From Microbacterium sp. SORGH_AS_0428 (lineage in GTDB: Bacteria; Actinomycetota; Actinomycetes; Actinomycetales; Microbacteriaceae): DNA of 64,000 bases. A program made the position numbers and the translations under genes. The stretch is from NCBI RefSeq assembly GCF_031453615.1, contig NZ_JAVIZT010000001.1, positions 1,612,001 through 1,676,000 of the forward strand. Direction: 5' to 3'. The notes beneath the pieces are model-generated. The model worked only from the letters and a program-made list of their open reading frames with translations. It was not told where the DNA came from and did not search any database. Shown here in pieces: positions 16,262 to 24,634 of the stretch; position 1 is the stretch's first letter; the number at the start of each line of letters is the position of its first letter.

Positions 16262-17485
16262 GTGAGCATCCAGACCCCCGGCGAGCGCCGAAGCCGACGC
16301 GGCCGGGCGTTCCTGCTGCTCATCGCCGTAGCGCTGGTCGCCGCGAACATGCGCGCGACCATCACGGGCGTCGGGCCGCTCCTCGAGGAGATCGCGGACG
16401 ATCTCGGCACGACGACCGCAGCCCTCGGCTCCCTCGCCGCGGTGCCCCTGCTCGCCTGGGCGATCGTCTCGCCGCTGACCCACGGCCTGTCGCGCCGGTT
16501 CGGGATGTCGCGCGTGCTGCTGTGCGCCCTCATCGCGCTCGGGGCGGGAACGGCCTGGCGCTCGCTGCCGGGCACGGAGGTCAATCTGTGGCTCGGAACG
16601 GGCCTGATCGGCGCCTCCCTCGCCGTCGCCAACGTGATCATGCCCGCCGTGATCAAGCGCGATTTCCCGGGGCGGGTGCCGGTCATGATGGGCATGTACA
16701 CGGCGCTCCTGGGCGGCGTGGGAGCGATCGCCTCGGCCGTCGTCGTGCCCATCTCGCACGCCGTCGGCGATCCGGATGCCGGTTGGCGCGTGGCGTTGGC
16801 CGCGACCGCCGCACTCCTGCCCCTCACGATCGCCCTGTGGGCGTGGGCCCAGCACGGCCGCAGCCCGCGGACCGCACCGGCGCCTTCCTCACCCGGCACC
16901 TCGCGCAGCACCGGGATCTGGCGCGACCGCCTGGCGTGGCAGATCGCCGCCTACATGGGAGCACAGTCGGCGTCGTTCTACATGCTCGTGACGTGGATGG
17001 CCCCGCTCGCCGCGTCGACCGGCAAGTCCCCCGTCGCCGCCGGCGTCGACGTCGCGCTCTACCAGATCCTCGGCGTCGTCGGCTCGTTCGCCGTCGCCTT
17101 CGCCCTGCAGGGGCGCCTGCGCCGGGCCGTGCCCGCCGCACTCCCCCTGCTCGCGATAGCCGCCGCGATCGGCATGATCCTCGCGCCGCAGCTCCTGACG
17201 GCGTGGGCCCTCGTCTCCGGCCTGTCGGCGGGTGCGTCGCTGAGCATGTCGCTGACGCTGATGGCGCAGCGCGCGAAGGACGCGGCCGCATCCTCCGCGC
17301 TTTCCGGGATGTCGCAGTCGGTCGGATATCTCCTCGCCGCGGCCGGCCCCATCTCCTTCGGAGCCCTCCATGCACTCGACGGCGGATGGACCGCGCCTCT
17401 GCTCCTCTACATCGCCGTGCTCGTCGGACAGTGCGTGGTCGGCGTCTCGGTCGGTCGCGACAGGTACGTGCTCGACGGCCGATGA
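16262..17485 (+). CDS. MFS transporter, CynX/NimT family
   Basis: Twelve-helix major facilitator protein (about 407 aa). The start ALVAANMRATITGVGPLLEEI and the segments SRRFGMSRVLL and GMYTALLGGVGAIASAVVVP match the CynX/NimT branch (cyanate and nitroimidazole-associated carriers). Position after pobA suggests an aromatic-acid carrier, but the family does not prove it. Two GTG starts (16256, 16262) are possible. A -10-like TAGAGT at 16247-16252 lies nine bases before the second, which would give a nearly leaderless transcript. A 180-base gap separates it from pobA. Confidence 0.82.
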   Translation: MSIQTPGERRSRRGRAFLLLIAVALVAANMRATITGVGPLLEEIADDLGTTTAALGSLAAVPLLAWAIVSPLTHGLSRRFGMSRVLLCALIALGAGTAWRSLPGTEVNLWLGTGLIGASLAVANVIMPAVIKRDFPGRVPVMMGMYTALLGGVGAIASAVVVPISHAVGDPDAGWRVALAATAALLPLTIALWAWAQHGRSPRTAPAPSSPGTSRSTGIWRDRLAWQIAAYMGAQSASFYMLVTWMAPLAASTGKSPVAAGVDVALYQILGVVGSFAVAFALQGRLRRAVPAALPLLAIAAAIGMILAPQLLTAWALVSGLSAGASLSMSLTLMAQRAKDAAASSALSGMSQSVGYLLAAAGPISFGALHALDGGWTAPLLLYIAVLVGQCVVGVSVGRDRYVLDGR

Positions 17486-17518
17486 GGGGATGTCGGCGGC
17501 ACCTGCGACGCTCACATC

Positions 17519-17857
17519 ATGCGTGCGCAGCTCACCGCCGACCATGAGATCCCCGAACGCGCCCCGCTGAACGTGCGCCCCGGCGAGCGGGTGACGGTCG
17601 GCGAGCGCGACACCGAGTGGCCTGCGTTCGTGTTCGTCACCGCGGCGAACGGATGCGGGTGGGTGCCGGCCCGGCACCTCGACATCGACGGGGCTACGGG
17701 CCTCGTCCGCACCGGTTACGACACGACGGAGCTCGCCGCACGGACGGGCGATGTCGTGCAGATCCTGGCCGACGACGTCGAGAGCGGCTGGTCGTGGTGC
17801 CGCGACGCGGCGGGCCGCGAAGGATGGGTTCCGAACCGCGTGCTCGCGCGGGAGTAG
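17519..17857 (+). CDS. SH3-like domain protein
   Basis: Small soluble protein (112 aa) with two SH3-like halves. The first spans residues 1-55 and ends CGWVPARHLDI, the second spans 60-112 with YDTTELAARTGDVVQILADD and ends EGWVPNRVL. The repeated G-W-V-P element is the conserved core of bacterial variant SH3 domains. No signal peptide, so it is probably cytoplasmic. Convergent with the MarR gene. Function unknown; binding of peptides or proteins is only a family expectation. Confidence 0.75.
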   Translation: MRAQLTADHEIPERAPLNVRPGERVTVGERDTEWPAFVFVTAANGCGWVPARHLDIDGATGLVRTGYDTTELAARTGDVVQILADDVESGWSWCRDAAGREGWVPNRVLARE

Positions 17858-17870
17858 CCGCAGCCGAGAC

Positions 17871-17935
17871 TCAGGAGAGATCCGTCCCGCCGGACGATGT
17901 GCGGCGAGACGTCCTGTGGGGCGGAGATCTCCTGA
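17871..17935. repeat. Inverted repeat between convergent SH3-like and marR genes
   Basis: TCAGGAGA (17871-17878) and TCTCCTGA (17928-17935) are perfect complements around a 49-base GC-rich centre. It may be part of a terminator structure for both convergent genes or an intergenic repeat. No copy was found elsewhere in this window. Confidence 0.35.
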
Positions 17936-17998
17936 CGAACGGATGCGGCCCGCTGCGCCATGGAGCGCGCCCCGTGCGCCCGCAGCGCGCACCCCCGC

Positions 17999-18457
17999 TC
18001 AGGGGAAGGCGATGCGGCGCAGGAGATCGGCCAGCTGCACACGCTCGGCGGCCGAGAGGTCTCCGTGCAGGTCACGCTCGGCGGCCTGCGCGGCGGCGAG
18101 CGCGCGTGCGTGGAGGGCAAGGCCGTCGGCGGTCGCGACCACGACGTTGGCCCGGCGGTCGGCGGGATCCGGTCGCCGTTCGATGAGTCCCCGGCGCTGC
18201 AGGTCGTCCACGAGGGCGACGACCTGGCTGGGGTCGAGGCGCAGGAACTCCGCGAGCTCCCGCTGCGATGGACCGGCCGCGGTGTCGCAGGCGAGTGCCA
18301 GCACCGAGTACGACCGGACCTTCAGCCCGAGAGCCGCCAGGGCCGCGTTGCCCGCGGCGAGCGACAGGGCGTTGGCGCGGGCGAGCAGGAAACTGACGTC
18401 GTCGGTGAGCCGGGCGCGCGCATCCGGCCGAGCTGCAGCTTCCTCGCTCTTCGCCAT
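17999..18457 (-). CDS. MarR family transcriptional regulator
   Basis: MarR-type winged-helix protein (152 aa). The DNA-binding core is SQRELAEFLRLDPSQVVALVDDLQRRGLIERRPDPADRR, near residues 64-102, with the beta-wing DPADRRANVV. Divergent from the SDR-acyl-CoA operon, it is the obvious regulator of that operon; aromatic acyl-CoA responsive MarR proteins control comparable operons. A -10-like TAGGAT ends six bases before the ATG on this strand, so its mRNA is probably leaderless. Confidence 0.88.
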   Translation of the reverse strand: MAKSEEAAARPDARARLTDDVSFLLARANALSLAAGNAALAALGLKVRSYSVLALACDTAAGPSQRELAEFLRLDPSQVVALVDDLQRRGLIERRPDPADRRANVVVATADGLALHARALAAAQAAERDLHGDLSAAERVQLADLLRRIAFP

Positions 18458-18463
18458 GGGCAG

Positions 18464-18521
18464 ATCCTAACAAAAGGTGCGGGATACAATAATTGACAAT
18501 TTCAACTAGTCCCGTTTCAAT
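18464..18521. promoter_or_regulatory. Divergent marR/SDR-operon promoters with palindromic operator
   Basis: Plus strand: -35 TTGACA (18493-18498), 17-base spacer, -10 TTCAAT (18516-18521), 25 bases before the SDR ATG. Overlapping palindromes CAAT-A-ATTG (18487-18495) and AATTG-A-CAATT (18491-18501) cover the -35 box, as expected for a MarR repressor site. Minus strand: TTATTG, 17 bases, TAGGAT (complement of 18464-18469) directly before the marR ATG. Repression of both genes from this site is inferred. Confidence 0.6.
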
Positions 18522-18546
18522 GAGAGCACGAACGAAGGAGTCCCCC

Positions 18547-19473
18547 ATGTCCCTCGACGGCAAAGTCGCCATCGTCACCGGATCCGGCCGCGGCCTCGGC
18601 CTCGCCTACGCCCAGGAGCTCGCCCGCCAGGGTGCGCGCGTCGTCGTCAACGACGTGGATGCGGCCACCGCCGCCGAGGCGGTCGCATCGATCGAGCGCG
18701 AGGGGGGCCAGGCTGTCGCCGTCGTCGCCCCCGTGGGCTCCTCGGAGACGGCGAAGGAGCTCGTCCGCACGGCCGTCGACACCTACGGCCGGCTCGACAT
18801 CCTCGTCACCAACGCCGGCGTCCTGCGCGACACGGTGCTCTGGAAGATGAGCGACGAGGCCTTCGACACCGTCATCGACGTGCACCTGCGGGGCACCTTC
18901 ACGTGCGTCCGCGAGGCCGCCACCTACATGCGCGAGAACGAGATCGCGGGCCGCATCATCTGCATCGGCTCCCCGACCGGTCAGCGCGGCAACTTCGGCC
19001 AGACCAACTACGCCGCCGCGAAGGCCGGCATCGTCGGCATGGTGCGCACCTGGGCGCTCGAGCTCAAGAAGGCCGGGATCACGGCCAACGCGGTGATCCC
19101 GGTGGCCGCCACCGCCATGACCGCCACCCTGCCGTACTTCGCCGCGGCGGTCGAGGCGGAGGAGGCGGGCGAGCCCATGCCGGCGTTCTACCGTCACGAC
19201 CTCGGCTTCGGAACCTCCGACGACGTCGCAGGTCTCGTCGCCTTCCTCGCCTCGGATGCGGCCGCGAACGTCTCCGGCCAGGCCATCGGCGTCGGCGGCG
19301 ACCGCATCCAGCTCTGGTCGCACCCGGAGCCCGTGGTCACCACGTACCGCGAGGGCGGCTGGAGCGCTGAAGCCCTGGAGTCGGAGTTCGTCGACTTGGT
19401 CGGCGACAACCTGCAGTCGGTCGGCGAGCGCTTCCCCGCCCTGCCGGAAGAGCTGCAGCGCCCCCGCCCCTGA
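18547..19473 (+). CDS. short-chain dehydrogenase/reductase, first gene of CoA-ester operon
   Basis: SDR protein (308 aa), NAD(P)-binding motif TGSGRGLG at residues 11-18, NAGV near 90, catalytic tyrosine and lysine at about 155 and 159 (NYAAAKAG). It resembles hydroxyacyl-CoA dehydrogenases of multifunctional beta-oxidation proteins; the C-terminal 45 residues extend beyond a normal SDR. The ATG at 18547 is the first plausible start after the promoter, with GAAGGAG upstream. A GC hairpin follows the stop, before the amidohydrolase gene. Probable role: oxidation of a 3-hydroxyacyl-CoA intermediate. Confidence 0.85.
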   Translation: MSLDGKVAIVTGSGRGLGLAYAQELARQGARVVVNDVDAATAAEAVASIEREGGQAVAVVAPVGSSETAKELVRTAVDTYGRLDILVTNAGVLRDTVLWKMSDEAFDTVIDVHLRGTFTCVREAATYMRENEIAGRIICIGSPTGQRGNFGQTNYAAAKAGIVGMVRTWALELKKAGITANAVIPVAATAMTATLPYFAAAVEAEEAGEPMPAFYRHDLGFGTSDDVAGLVAFLASDAAANVSGQAIGVGGDRIQLWSHPEPVVTTYREGGWSAEALESEFVDLVGDNLQSVGERFPALPEELQRPRP

Positions 19474-19477
19474 GACA

Positions 19478-19503
19478 CGGGGGTCCGGGCCACCGGACCC
19501 CCG
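19478..19503 (+). terminator. Intercistronic hairpin after SDR gene
   Basis: Perfect 11-bp stem CGGGGGTCCGG/CCGGACCCCCG with a 4-base loop directly after the SDR stop and 31 bases before the next ATG. With no T-run and downstream genes on the same strand, it may be a partial terminator or an mRNA-stabilising 3' end. Confidence 0.5.
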
Positions 19504-19534
19504 CACCACGCATCCCCGACGACGAGGAACGCCC

Positions 19535-20422
19535 ATGACCACGCGCTACGAGCCCGCGATCGACCTGTCCGCCATCACGGCGATCGACGTGCATGTGCAC
19601 ATCGAGGTCGACGCGCACGGTCACTCCTCGCTTCCCGAGGATCTCGCCGAGGCCGCATCCGCGTACTTCAGCGCCGACGCCGGCCGCCCCGACCTGGACT
19701 CGGTCGCGGCGTACTACCGCGAGCGCTCCATGGCCGCCGTGGTGTTCACCGTCGACGCGCAGACGGAGCTGAAGCACGCGGCGCTGTCGAGCGAGGAGAT
19801 CGCGGAGGGCGCGGCGCGCAACAACGACGTGCTCATCCCGTTCGGCTCCGTCGACCCGCGTCAGGGGCAGGCCGCGATCGATCGAGCGCGGCACCTGATC
19901 GAAGACCACGGAGTGCGCGGCTTCAAGTTCCACCCCACCGTGCAGGGCTTCGACCCGAGCGAGGAGCAGTATTTCCCGCTGTACGAGACGCTGCAGTCGG
20001 CCGGCGTCGTGGCGCTCTTCCACACGGGGCAGACGGGGATCGGCGCGGGCATGCGGGGCGGCCGCGGCTTCCGCCTCGCCCTGTCGAACCCGATGCTGCT
20101 CGACACGGTCGCAACGCGGTTCCCCGATCTGCAGATCATCATGGCCCACCCCTCGGTGCCGTGGCAGGACGAGGCGATCTCGGTCGCGACCCACAAGCAC
20201 AACACCTGGATCGACCTGTCGGGCTGGAGCCCGAAGTACTTCCCGCCGCAGCTCGTCCGGGCGGCCAACTCGTTCCTGAAGAACCGCATCCTGTTCGGCT
20301 CGGACTTCCCGCTGCTCACCCCCGACCGATGGCTGCGCGACGTCGAGCAGATCGACATGAAGCCCGAGGTCATGCCCGGCATCCTCAAGGACAACGCCGC
20401 GCGTCTGCTCGGACTCGGATAG
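19535..20422 (+). CDS. amidohydrolase family 2 (TIM-barrel metal hydrolase/decarboxylase)
   Basis: Amidohydrolase_2 protein (295 aa). Metal ligands are visible: H20 and H22 in IDVHVH, H133 in FKFHPT, H205 in MAHPSVPW and D257 in GSDFPLL. This family holds decarboxylases such as ACMSD and gamma-resorcylate decarboxylase as well as hydrolases. The HxH motif is intact, unlike the homologue at 42809. Placed between an SDR and an acyl-CoA dehydrogenase, its substrate is probably an acid or its CoA-thioester-derived product of this route; this is inference. Confidence 0.85.
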   Translation: MTTRYEPAIDLSAITAIDVHVHIEVDAHGHSSLPEDLAEAASAYFSADAGRPDLDSVAAYYRERSMAAVVFTVDAQTELKHAALSSEEIAEGAARNNDVLIPFGSVDPRQGQAAIDRARHLIEDHGVRGFKFHPTVQGFDPSEEQYFPLYETLQSAGVVALFHTGQTGIGAGMRGGRGFRLALSNPMLLDTVATRFPDLQIIMAHPSVPWQDEAISVATHKHNTWIDLSGWSPKYFPPQLVRAANSFLKNRILFGSDFPLLTPDRWLRDVEQIDMKPEVMPGILKDNAARLLGLG

Positions 20423-20425
20423 CCC

Positions 20426-21619
20426 ATGAACCCGAGACTGCGCAGCGAGGCGCCTTTCGGTCACGATCCGCTCGGGTACGCCGAGGCGATGCTCAGCGAG
20501 GGCGCCCGCGCGGCCCTCGCACGCCTCGACGACACGCTGCGCACGCGGATCGCCCCCCTGCTGCCCGCCGCGTGGGAGAGCGCGACGCTGCCGGGCGCCG
20601 TCATCGACGCCCTCGCACCTCTCGATCTCATGCAGCCGGTCGGAGTCGAACCCGCCGAGGCCGCATCCTCCGTCTTCTCCGGCTACCGCGCGTTCGTGCT
20701 CGCGCGCACCGACGTGTCGGTCGCGACGGCGTACAACGCGCAGTCGGGGCTGTTCCGCACCGCCGTGCGCCGCGGGGGCTCGCCCGAACAGGTCGCCGCA
20801 CTCGACGACGCCATCCGCAGCTTCGCCCTGCGGGGCGTCTTCGCCCTGACCGAACCCGATCACGGCTCCGACATCGCGGGCGGGCTCGCCACGACCGCGA
20901 CCCGCGAGGGCGACGGCTGGGTCATCGACGGTGCGAAGCGATGGATCGGGGGCGCCGACGCCGCCGACGTGCTCGTCGTGTTCGCGCGCGCCGCCGACGA
21001 CGGCGAGGTCAAGGCGTTCCTCGTGCCGCGGAGTGCGCCCGGCGTCACGCTCACCCGCATCGAGGGCAAAGTGTCGCTGCGCCCCATGCAGAACTTCGAC
21101 ATCCGCCTCGACGGCGTGCGCGTCGACGAGAGCGCACGGCTCCAGCGCGTCGACAGCTGGCGGGACGTGGCCGAGATCCTGCGGTCGCTGCGCTCGGATG
21201 TGGCCTGGATCGCGACCGGCCTGCAGGCGGGCGCCCTGGATGCGGCGGTCGCGTATGTGCGCGAGCGCGAGCAGTTCGGCTCGCCGCTGGGCGGCTTCCA
21301 GCTCGTGCAGGAGAAGCTCGCCCGCATCCTCGGCAACCTCACCTCATCCCTCGGCATCGTCACGCGCCTGTCCGCCCGACAGGATGCGGGCGTGCTCCGT
21401 GACGAGGACTCGGCACTGGCGAAGATGCAGACCGCCCGCCTCGCGCGTGAGAGCGTCGCGCTCGCCCGCGAAGTGCAGGGCGGCAACGGCATCCTCCTCG
21501 AACACGGGGCGGCACGGTTCTTCGCCGATGCGGAAGCCGTCTACTCCTACGAGGGGACGCACGAGATGACCGCCCTGATCGTCGGGCGGGGACTCACCGG
21601 CTCGTCCGCCTTCGTCTGA
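20426..21619 (+). CDS. acyl-CoA dehydrogenase
   Basis: FAD-dependent acyl-CoA dehydrogenase (397 aa) starting three bases after the amidohydrolase stop. Signatures: FALTEPDHGSDIAGG near 140, KRWIGGADAADVLVVFARA near 170, and YEGTHEMTALIVGRGLTG at the C-terminus, where glutamate at about 376 is the catalytic base. The C-terminal motif and placement of the base resemble glutaryl-CoA dehydrogenase-like members. It should introduce a double bond into an acyl-CoA made by the ligase encoded two genes later. Confidence 0.88.
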   Translation: MNPRLRSEAPFGHDPLGYAEAMLSEGARAALARLDDTLRTRIAPLLPAAWESATLPGAVIDALAPLDLMQPVGVEPAEAASSVFSGYRAFVLARTDVSVATAYNAQSGLFRTAVRRGGSPEQVAALDDAIRSFALRGVFALTEPDHGSDIAGGLATTATREGDGWVIDGAKRWIGGADAADVLVVFARAADDGEVKAFLVPRSAPGVTLTRIEGKVSLRPMQNFDIRLDGVRVDESARLQRVDSWRDVAEILRSLRSDVAWIATGLQAGALDAAVAYVREREQFGSPLGGFQLVQEKLARILGNLTSSLGIVTRLSARQDAGVLRDEDSALAKMQTARLARESVALAREVQGGNGILLEHGAARFFADAEAVYSYEGTHEMTALIVGRGLTGSSAFV

Positions 21620-21642
21620 ACATCCATCGAAAGGAACCCACC

Positions 21643-22095
21643 ATGACCACGACCGCCGCATACGCCGACGCCGCATCCCTCGCGGGCACCGACCTCGGCT
21701 TCACCGACTGGCTCGAGGTGACGCAGGATCGGGTGAACCTCTTCGCCGACGCGACCGACGACCACCAGTGGATCCACGTCGACCCGGAACGCGCCAAGGA
21801 GGGCCCCTTCGGTGGCCCGATCGCGCACGGCTTCCTGTCGCTCTCGTTGACCGTGAAGTTCTGGTCCGACCTGTTCGATCTCGAGGGCGTCAGCACCAAG
21901 GTGAACTACGGCCTCGACAAGGTGCGCTTCGTCTCGCCCGTCGCCGTGGGTGCCCGCATCCGCGGCGGCGCCGTCATCGCCGAGGTCACGGAGGTACCCG
22001 GCGGGTACCAGTTCGCCGTCGACCAGACGATCGAGATCGAGGGCGCCACCAAGCCCGCCGTCGTCGCTCGCGGGCTGTACCGCTTCTACGCCTGA
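21643..22095 (+). CDS. MaoC family dehydratase (enoyl-CoA hydratase 2-like)
   Basis: Hot-dog fold protein (150 aa) with the hydratase-2 motif: DATDDHQWIHVDPERA near residues 37-52 (catalytic aspartate and histidine) and FGGPIAHGFLSLSL. Single-domain MaoC hydratases act on trans-2-enoyl-CoAs, so this gene follows the acyl-CoA dehydrogenase logically and precedes the SDR step. AGGAA stands before the ATG at 21643. Confidence 0.9.
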   Translation: MTTTAAYADAASLAGTDLGFTDWLEVTQDRVNLFADATDDHQWIHVDPERAKEGPFGGPIAHGFLSLSLTVKFWSDLFDLEGVSTKVNYGLDKVRFVSPVAVGARIRGGAVIAEVTEVPGGYQFAVDQTIEIEGATKPAVVARGLYRFYA

Positions 22096-22105
22096 CCCCT
22101 CCCCA

Positions 22106-22120
22106 CGGGGCTCTGCCCCG
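22106..22120 (+). other. Short intercistronic hairpin
   Basis: CGGGGC-TCT-GCCCCG forms a compact stem-loop between the MaoC stop and the ligase start. It is probably a processing or stability element within the operon rather than a full terminator. Confidence 0.35.
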
Positions 22121-22145
22121 AACCCACCACCACGAGGATGCAACG

Positions 22146-23678
22146 ATGCATGATCACGGACTGGGATCCTGGATCACCAAGAGACGACTGAAGAGCCCCG
22201 GCAAACCCGCGATCATCGTCGACGGCGGCGAGACGCTGTCGTACGGCGAGTTCGCCGACGCCGTCGATCGCACGGCGGCCGTGCTGCGCGAGCGCGGCGT
22301 CGGCAAAGCGGATGCGGTGGCCTATCTCGGCGAGAACAGCCCGGCGTTCCTGCAGGTGCTCTTCGCCTGCGCCCGACTGGGGGCCGTGTTCGTGCCGGTC
22401 AACACGCGCCTGGCGGCACCCGAGATCCAGCACGTGCTGACGGACTCCGGCGCCCGGGTGCTCATTCATGACCCGGAGTTCGCGGAACGCATCATCCCGG
22501 GGATCGAGGCCGCATCCATCGGCGAGGTCATCCTGACCGGGGAGGGCATCTCGTACCACCCCGGTCTGTCCGCGCTGGTGCGCGACGCCGACGTCACCTC
22601 GGTCGGCACGACCGAGGTGACGCTGGAGGACCCGGCTGCGATCGTCTACACCTCGGGCACCACGGGTCGCGCGAAGGGCGCCGTGCTCACCCACGGCAAT
22701 CTCACCTGGGTCGCGCTGAACTGCATCATCGACTACGACGTGGTCTCGACCGACATCGCGCTGATGATCTCGCCGCTGTTCCACGTGGCCTCCCTCGGCA
22801 TGGGCGCGCTGCCGGTCATCCTCAAGGGCGCGACGCTCGTGCTGGAGAAGGGATTCGACGCGGGGCGTGCCCTCATGCTCATCGAACGCCACCGCATCAC
22901 GATGCTCAGCGGCGTGCCGACGACGTACCAGCTCATGGCCGATCACCCCGGCTGGCCCACGACCGACCTGTCGAGCCTGCAGAAGCTGACGTGCGGCGGC
23001 TCCGCGGTGCCCACGCGCATCCTCAACGCCTTCGAGGCGCGGGGTCTGTCGTTCTCGCAGGGGTACGGCATGACCGAGACCTCCCCCGGCGCCACCTCCC
23101 TGGCACCGGCGATGACCCGCGCGAAGCAGGGCAGTGTGGGCGTGCCGCACTTCTTCACCGAGGTGCGCGTGACCGACGACACCGGCGCCGTCGTGCCTCC
23201 CGGCGTCGTGGGGGAGATCGAGATCGCAGGGCCCAATGTGTTCCCCGGGTACCACGGGCTCCCGGACGAGACCGCGGCGTCGTTCCGCGAGGACGGCTGG
23301 TTCCGCTCCGGCGACCTCGGGTATCTGGATGAGGACGGCTACCTCTTCATCTCCGACCGGCTGAAAGACATGATCATCTCCGGCGGGGAGAACATCTACC
23401 CCGCCGAGGTCGAGAACCTCATCAACGACATCCGCGGGATCTCCGGGGTCGCCGTGATCGGGGTGCCTGACGAGCGGTGGGGTGAAGTCCCGTGGGCCGT
23501 GGTGACCGTCAAGGAGGGGGCCGAGGTCACGACCGAGTCCGTGCGCACCCAGCTCGACGGCGTGCTCGCCCGGTACAAGCTCCCCAAGAACGTCGTCGTG
23601 GTCGAGGACCTGCCGCGCACCGCGTCCGGCAAGGTCCGCAAGGCCGCGCTGCGCGAGCTGTTCGGCCGGAAGCACTGA
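22146..23678 (+). CDS. acyl-CoA synthetase (AMP-dependent ligase)
   Basis: ANL-superfamily CoA ligase (510 aa). The phosphate loop YTSGTTGRAKGAVLTH is near residue 168, GYGMTETSPG near 305, SGDLGYLDEDGYLFI near 385, the hinge region RLKDMIISGGENIYP near 402 and the C-terminal lysine motif RTASGKVRK near 493. It activates a carboxylic acid to its CoA thioester with ATP and should start this pathway. Chain or aromatic specificity cannot be read. The ATG at 22146 follows a GAGG element; the longer reading is inside the MaoC gene. Confidence 0.9.
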   Translation: MHDHGLGSWITKRRLKSPGKPAIIVDGGETLSYGEFADAVDRTAAVLRERGVGKADAVAYLGENSPAFLQVLFACARLGAVFVPVNTRLAAPEIQHVLTDSGARVLIHDPEFAERIIPGIEAASIGEVILTGEGISYHPGLSALVRDADVTSVGTTEVTLEDPAAIVYTSGTTGRAKGAVLTHGNLTWVALNCIIDYDVVSTDIALMISPLFHVASLGMGALPVILKGATLVLEKGFDAGRALMLIERHRITMLSGVPTTYQLMADHPGWPTTDLSSLQKLTCGGSAVPTRILNAFEARGLSFSQGYGMTETSPGATSLAPAMTRAKQGSVGVPHFFTEVRVTDDTGAVVPPGVVGEIEIAGPNVFPGYHGLPDETAASFREDGWFRSGDLGYLDEDGYLFISDRLKDMIISGGENIYPAEVENLINDIRGISGVAVIGVPDERWGEVPWAVVTVKEGAEVTTESVRTQLDGVLARYKLPKNVVVVEDLPRTASGKVRKAALRELFGRKH

Positions 23679-23680
23679 TC

Positions 23681-24598
23681 GTGTCGCTGCTGTCGCGCCC
23701 CGCCGTCGCACGATTCGTCGCGCGACGGTTGCAGAAGGCCATGCCGCGCATGATGGCGGCGCAGACCGGCGGACTCGACCCGCGCGAGCGACTGCCGGAG
23801 TTCGCGGCCGACCGGCGCGAGCTGATCATCCCCGCCGACCCGCCGGCGCCCGCCGTGATCTATCGCGCGGCGGATGCGGCCGCCACCCCCGGCGTGCACG
23901 TGAACTTCCACGGGGGCGGCTACATCCTGGGCCAGCTGCACGGCGACGACGCGCTCTGCCGCGCGATCGCGAGCCGGGCGGGCGTCGTGGTGATCGACGT
24001 CGACTACGCGGTCGCGCCCCAGCATCCGTTCCCGACCGCGGTGCACCAGGCGATGCGGGTCGTGCAGTGGGCGATCGACAACGCCGACGCGCAGGGATGG
24101 GACGCCACACGGCTCACGGTCGGCGGGCAGAGCGCGGGCGGGGCGATCGCCGCCGCGGTCGCACGGCAGGCGCTGGATGCGGGCGGTCCCCGCATCCGTC
24201 TGCAGGTGCTGCACTACCCGCCGCTCGATCTCACCGTCCCCGCGGCCGAGAAGCACTCGCCCCTCGCGAAGCCGCTCCTGCGACCGTGGATGTCCGAGGT
24301 CTTCGACAGCTCCTACGTGCCCGAGCCGGCCGGCCGCGCCGATCCGCTGGTCTCTCCGGCGGGCGCGTCCGACACCGCCGATCTCACGCGAATCGCCCCG
24401 GCCGTCGTCATCGCCGCATCCGATGACATCCTGCGCGATGAGGACGAGCGCTACGCGCGGCGGCTCGAGCGCGTGGGCGCGTTGGCGGAGTTCTGGCAGG
24501 TCGAAGGCGCGGACCACGGCTACGACGGCGGCGACGACGCGCTCGCCAGGGAGAGCTACCTGCGCATCGCCGAGCACATCCGCGCCGCGCAGGGCTGA
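23681..24598 (+). CDS. alpha/beta hydrolase, hormone-sensitive lipase (HSL) family
   Basis: Esterase of 305 aa with the HSL-family oxyanion motif FHGGGY at residues 77-81, the nucleophile elbow GGQSAGG with serine 151, aspartate in SDDILRDEDE and histidine in VEGADHGYDG. The GTG at 23681 lies two bases after the ligase stop. It may release an acid from an ester that then enters this operon's CoA-dependent route. Confidence 0.85.
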   Translation: MSLLSRPAVARFVARRLQKAMPRMMAAQTGGLDPRERLPEFAADRRELIIPADPPAPAVIYRAADAAATPGVHVNFHGGGYILGQLHGDDALCRAIASRAGVVVIDVDYAVAPQHPFPTAVHQAMRVVQWAIDNADAQGWDATRLTVGGQSAGGAIAAAVARQALDAGGPRIRLQVLHYPPLDLTVPAAEKHSPLAKPLLRPWMSEVFDSSYVPEPAGRADPLVSPAGASDTADLTRIAPAVVIAASDDILRDEDERYARRLERVGALAEFWQVEGADHGYDGGDDALARESYLRIAEHIRAAQG

Positions 24599-24634
24599 GC
24601 ACTCCACCGCTGCGTGGGGCAAGCTGGCTTCATC

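Noticed and set aside
17871..17935. RNA gene
   Set aside because: Only an 8-base inverted repeat with a long GC centre; no promoter, conserved fold or T-run seen.
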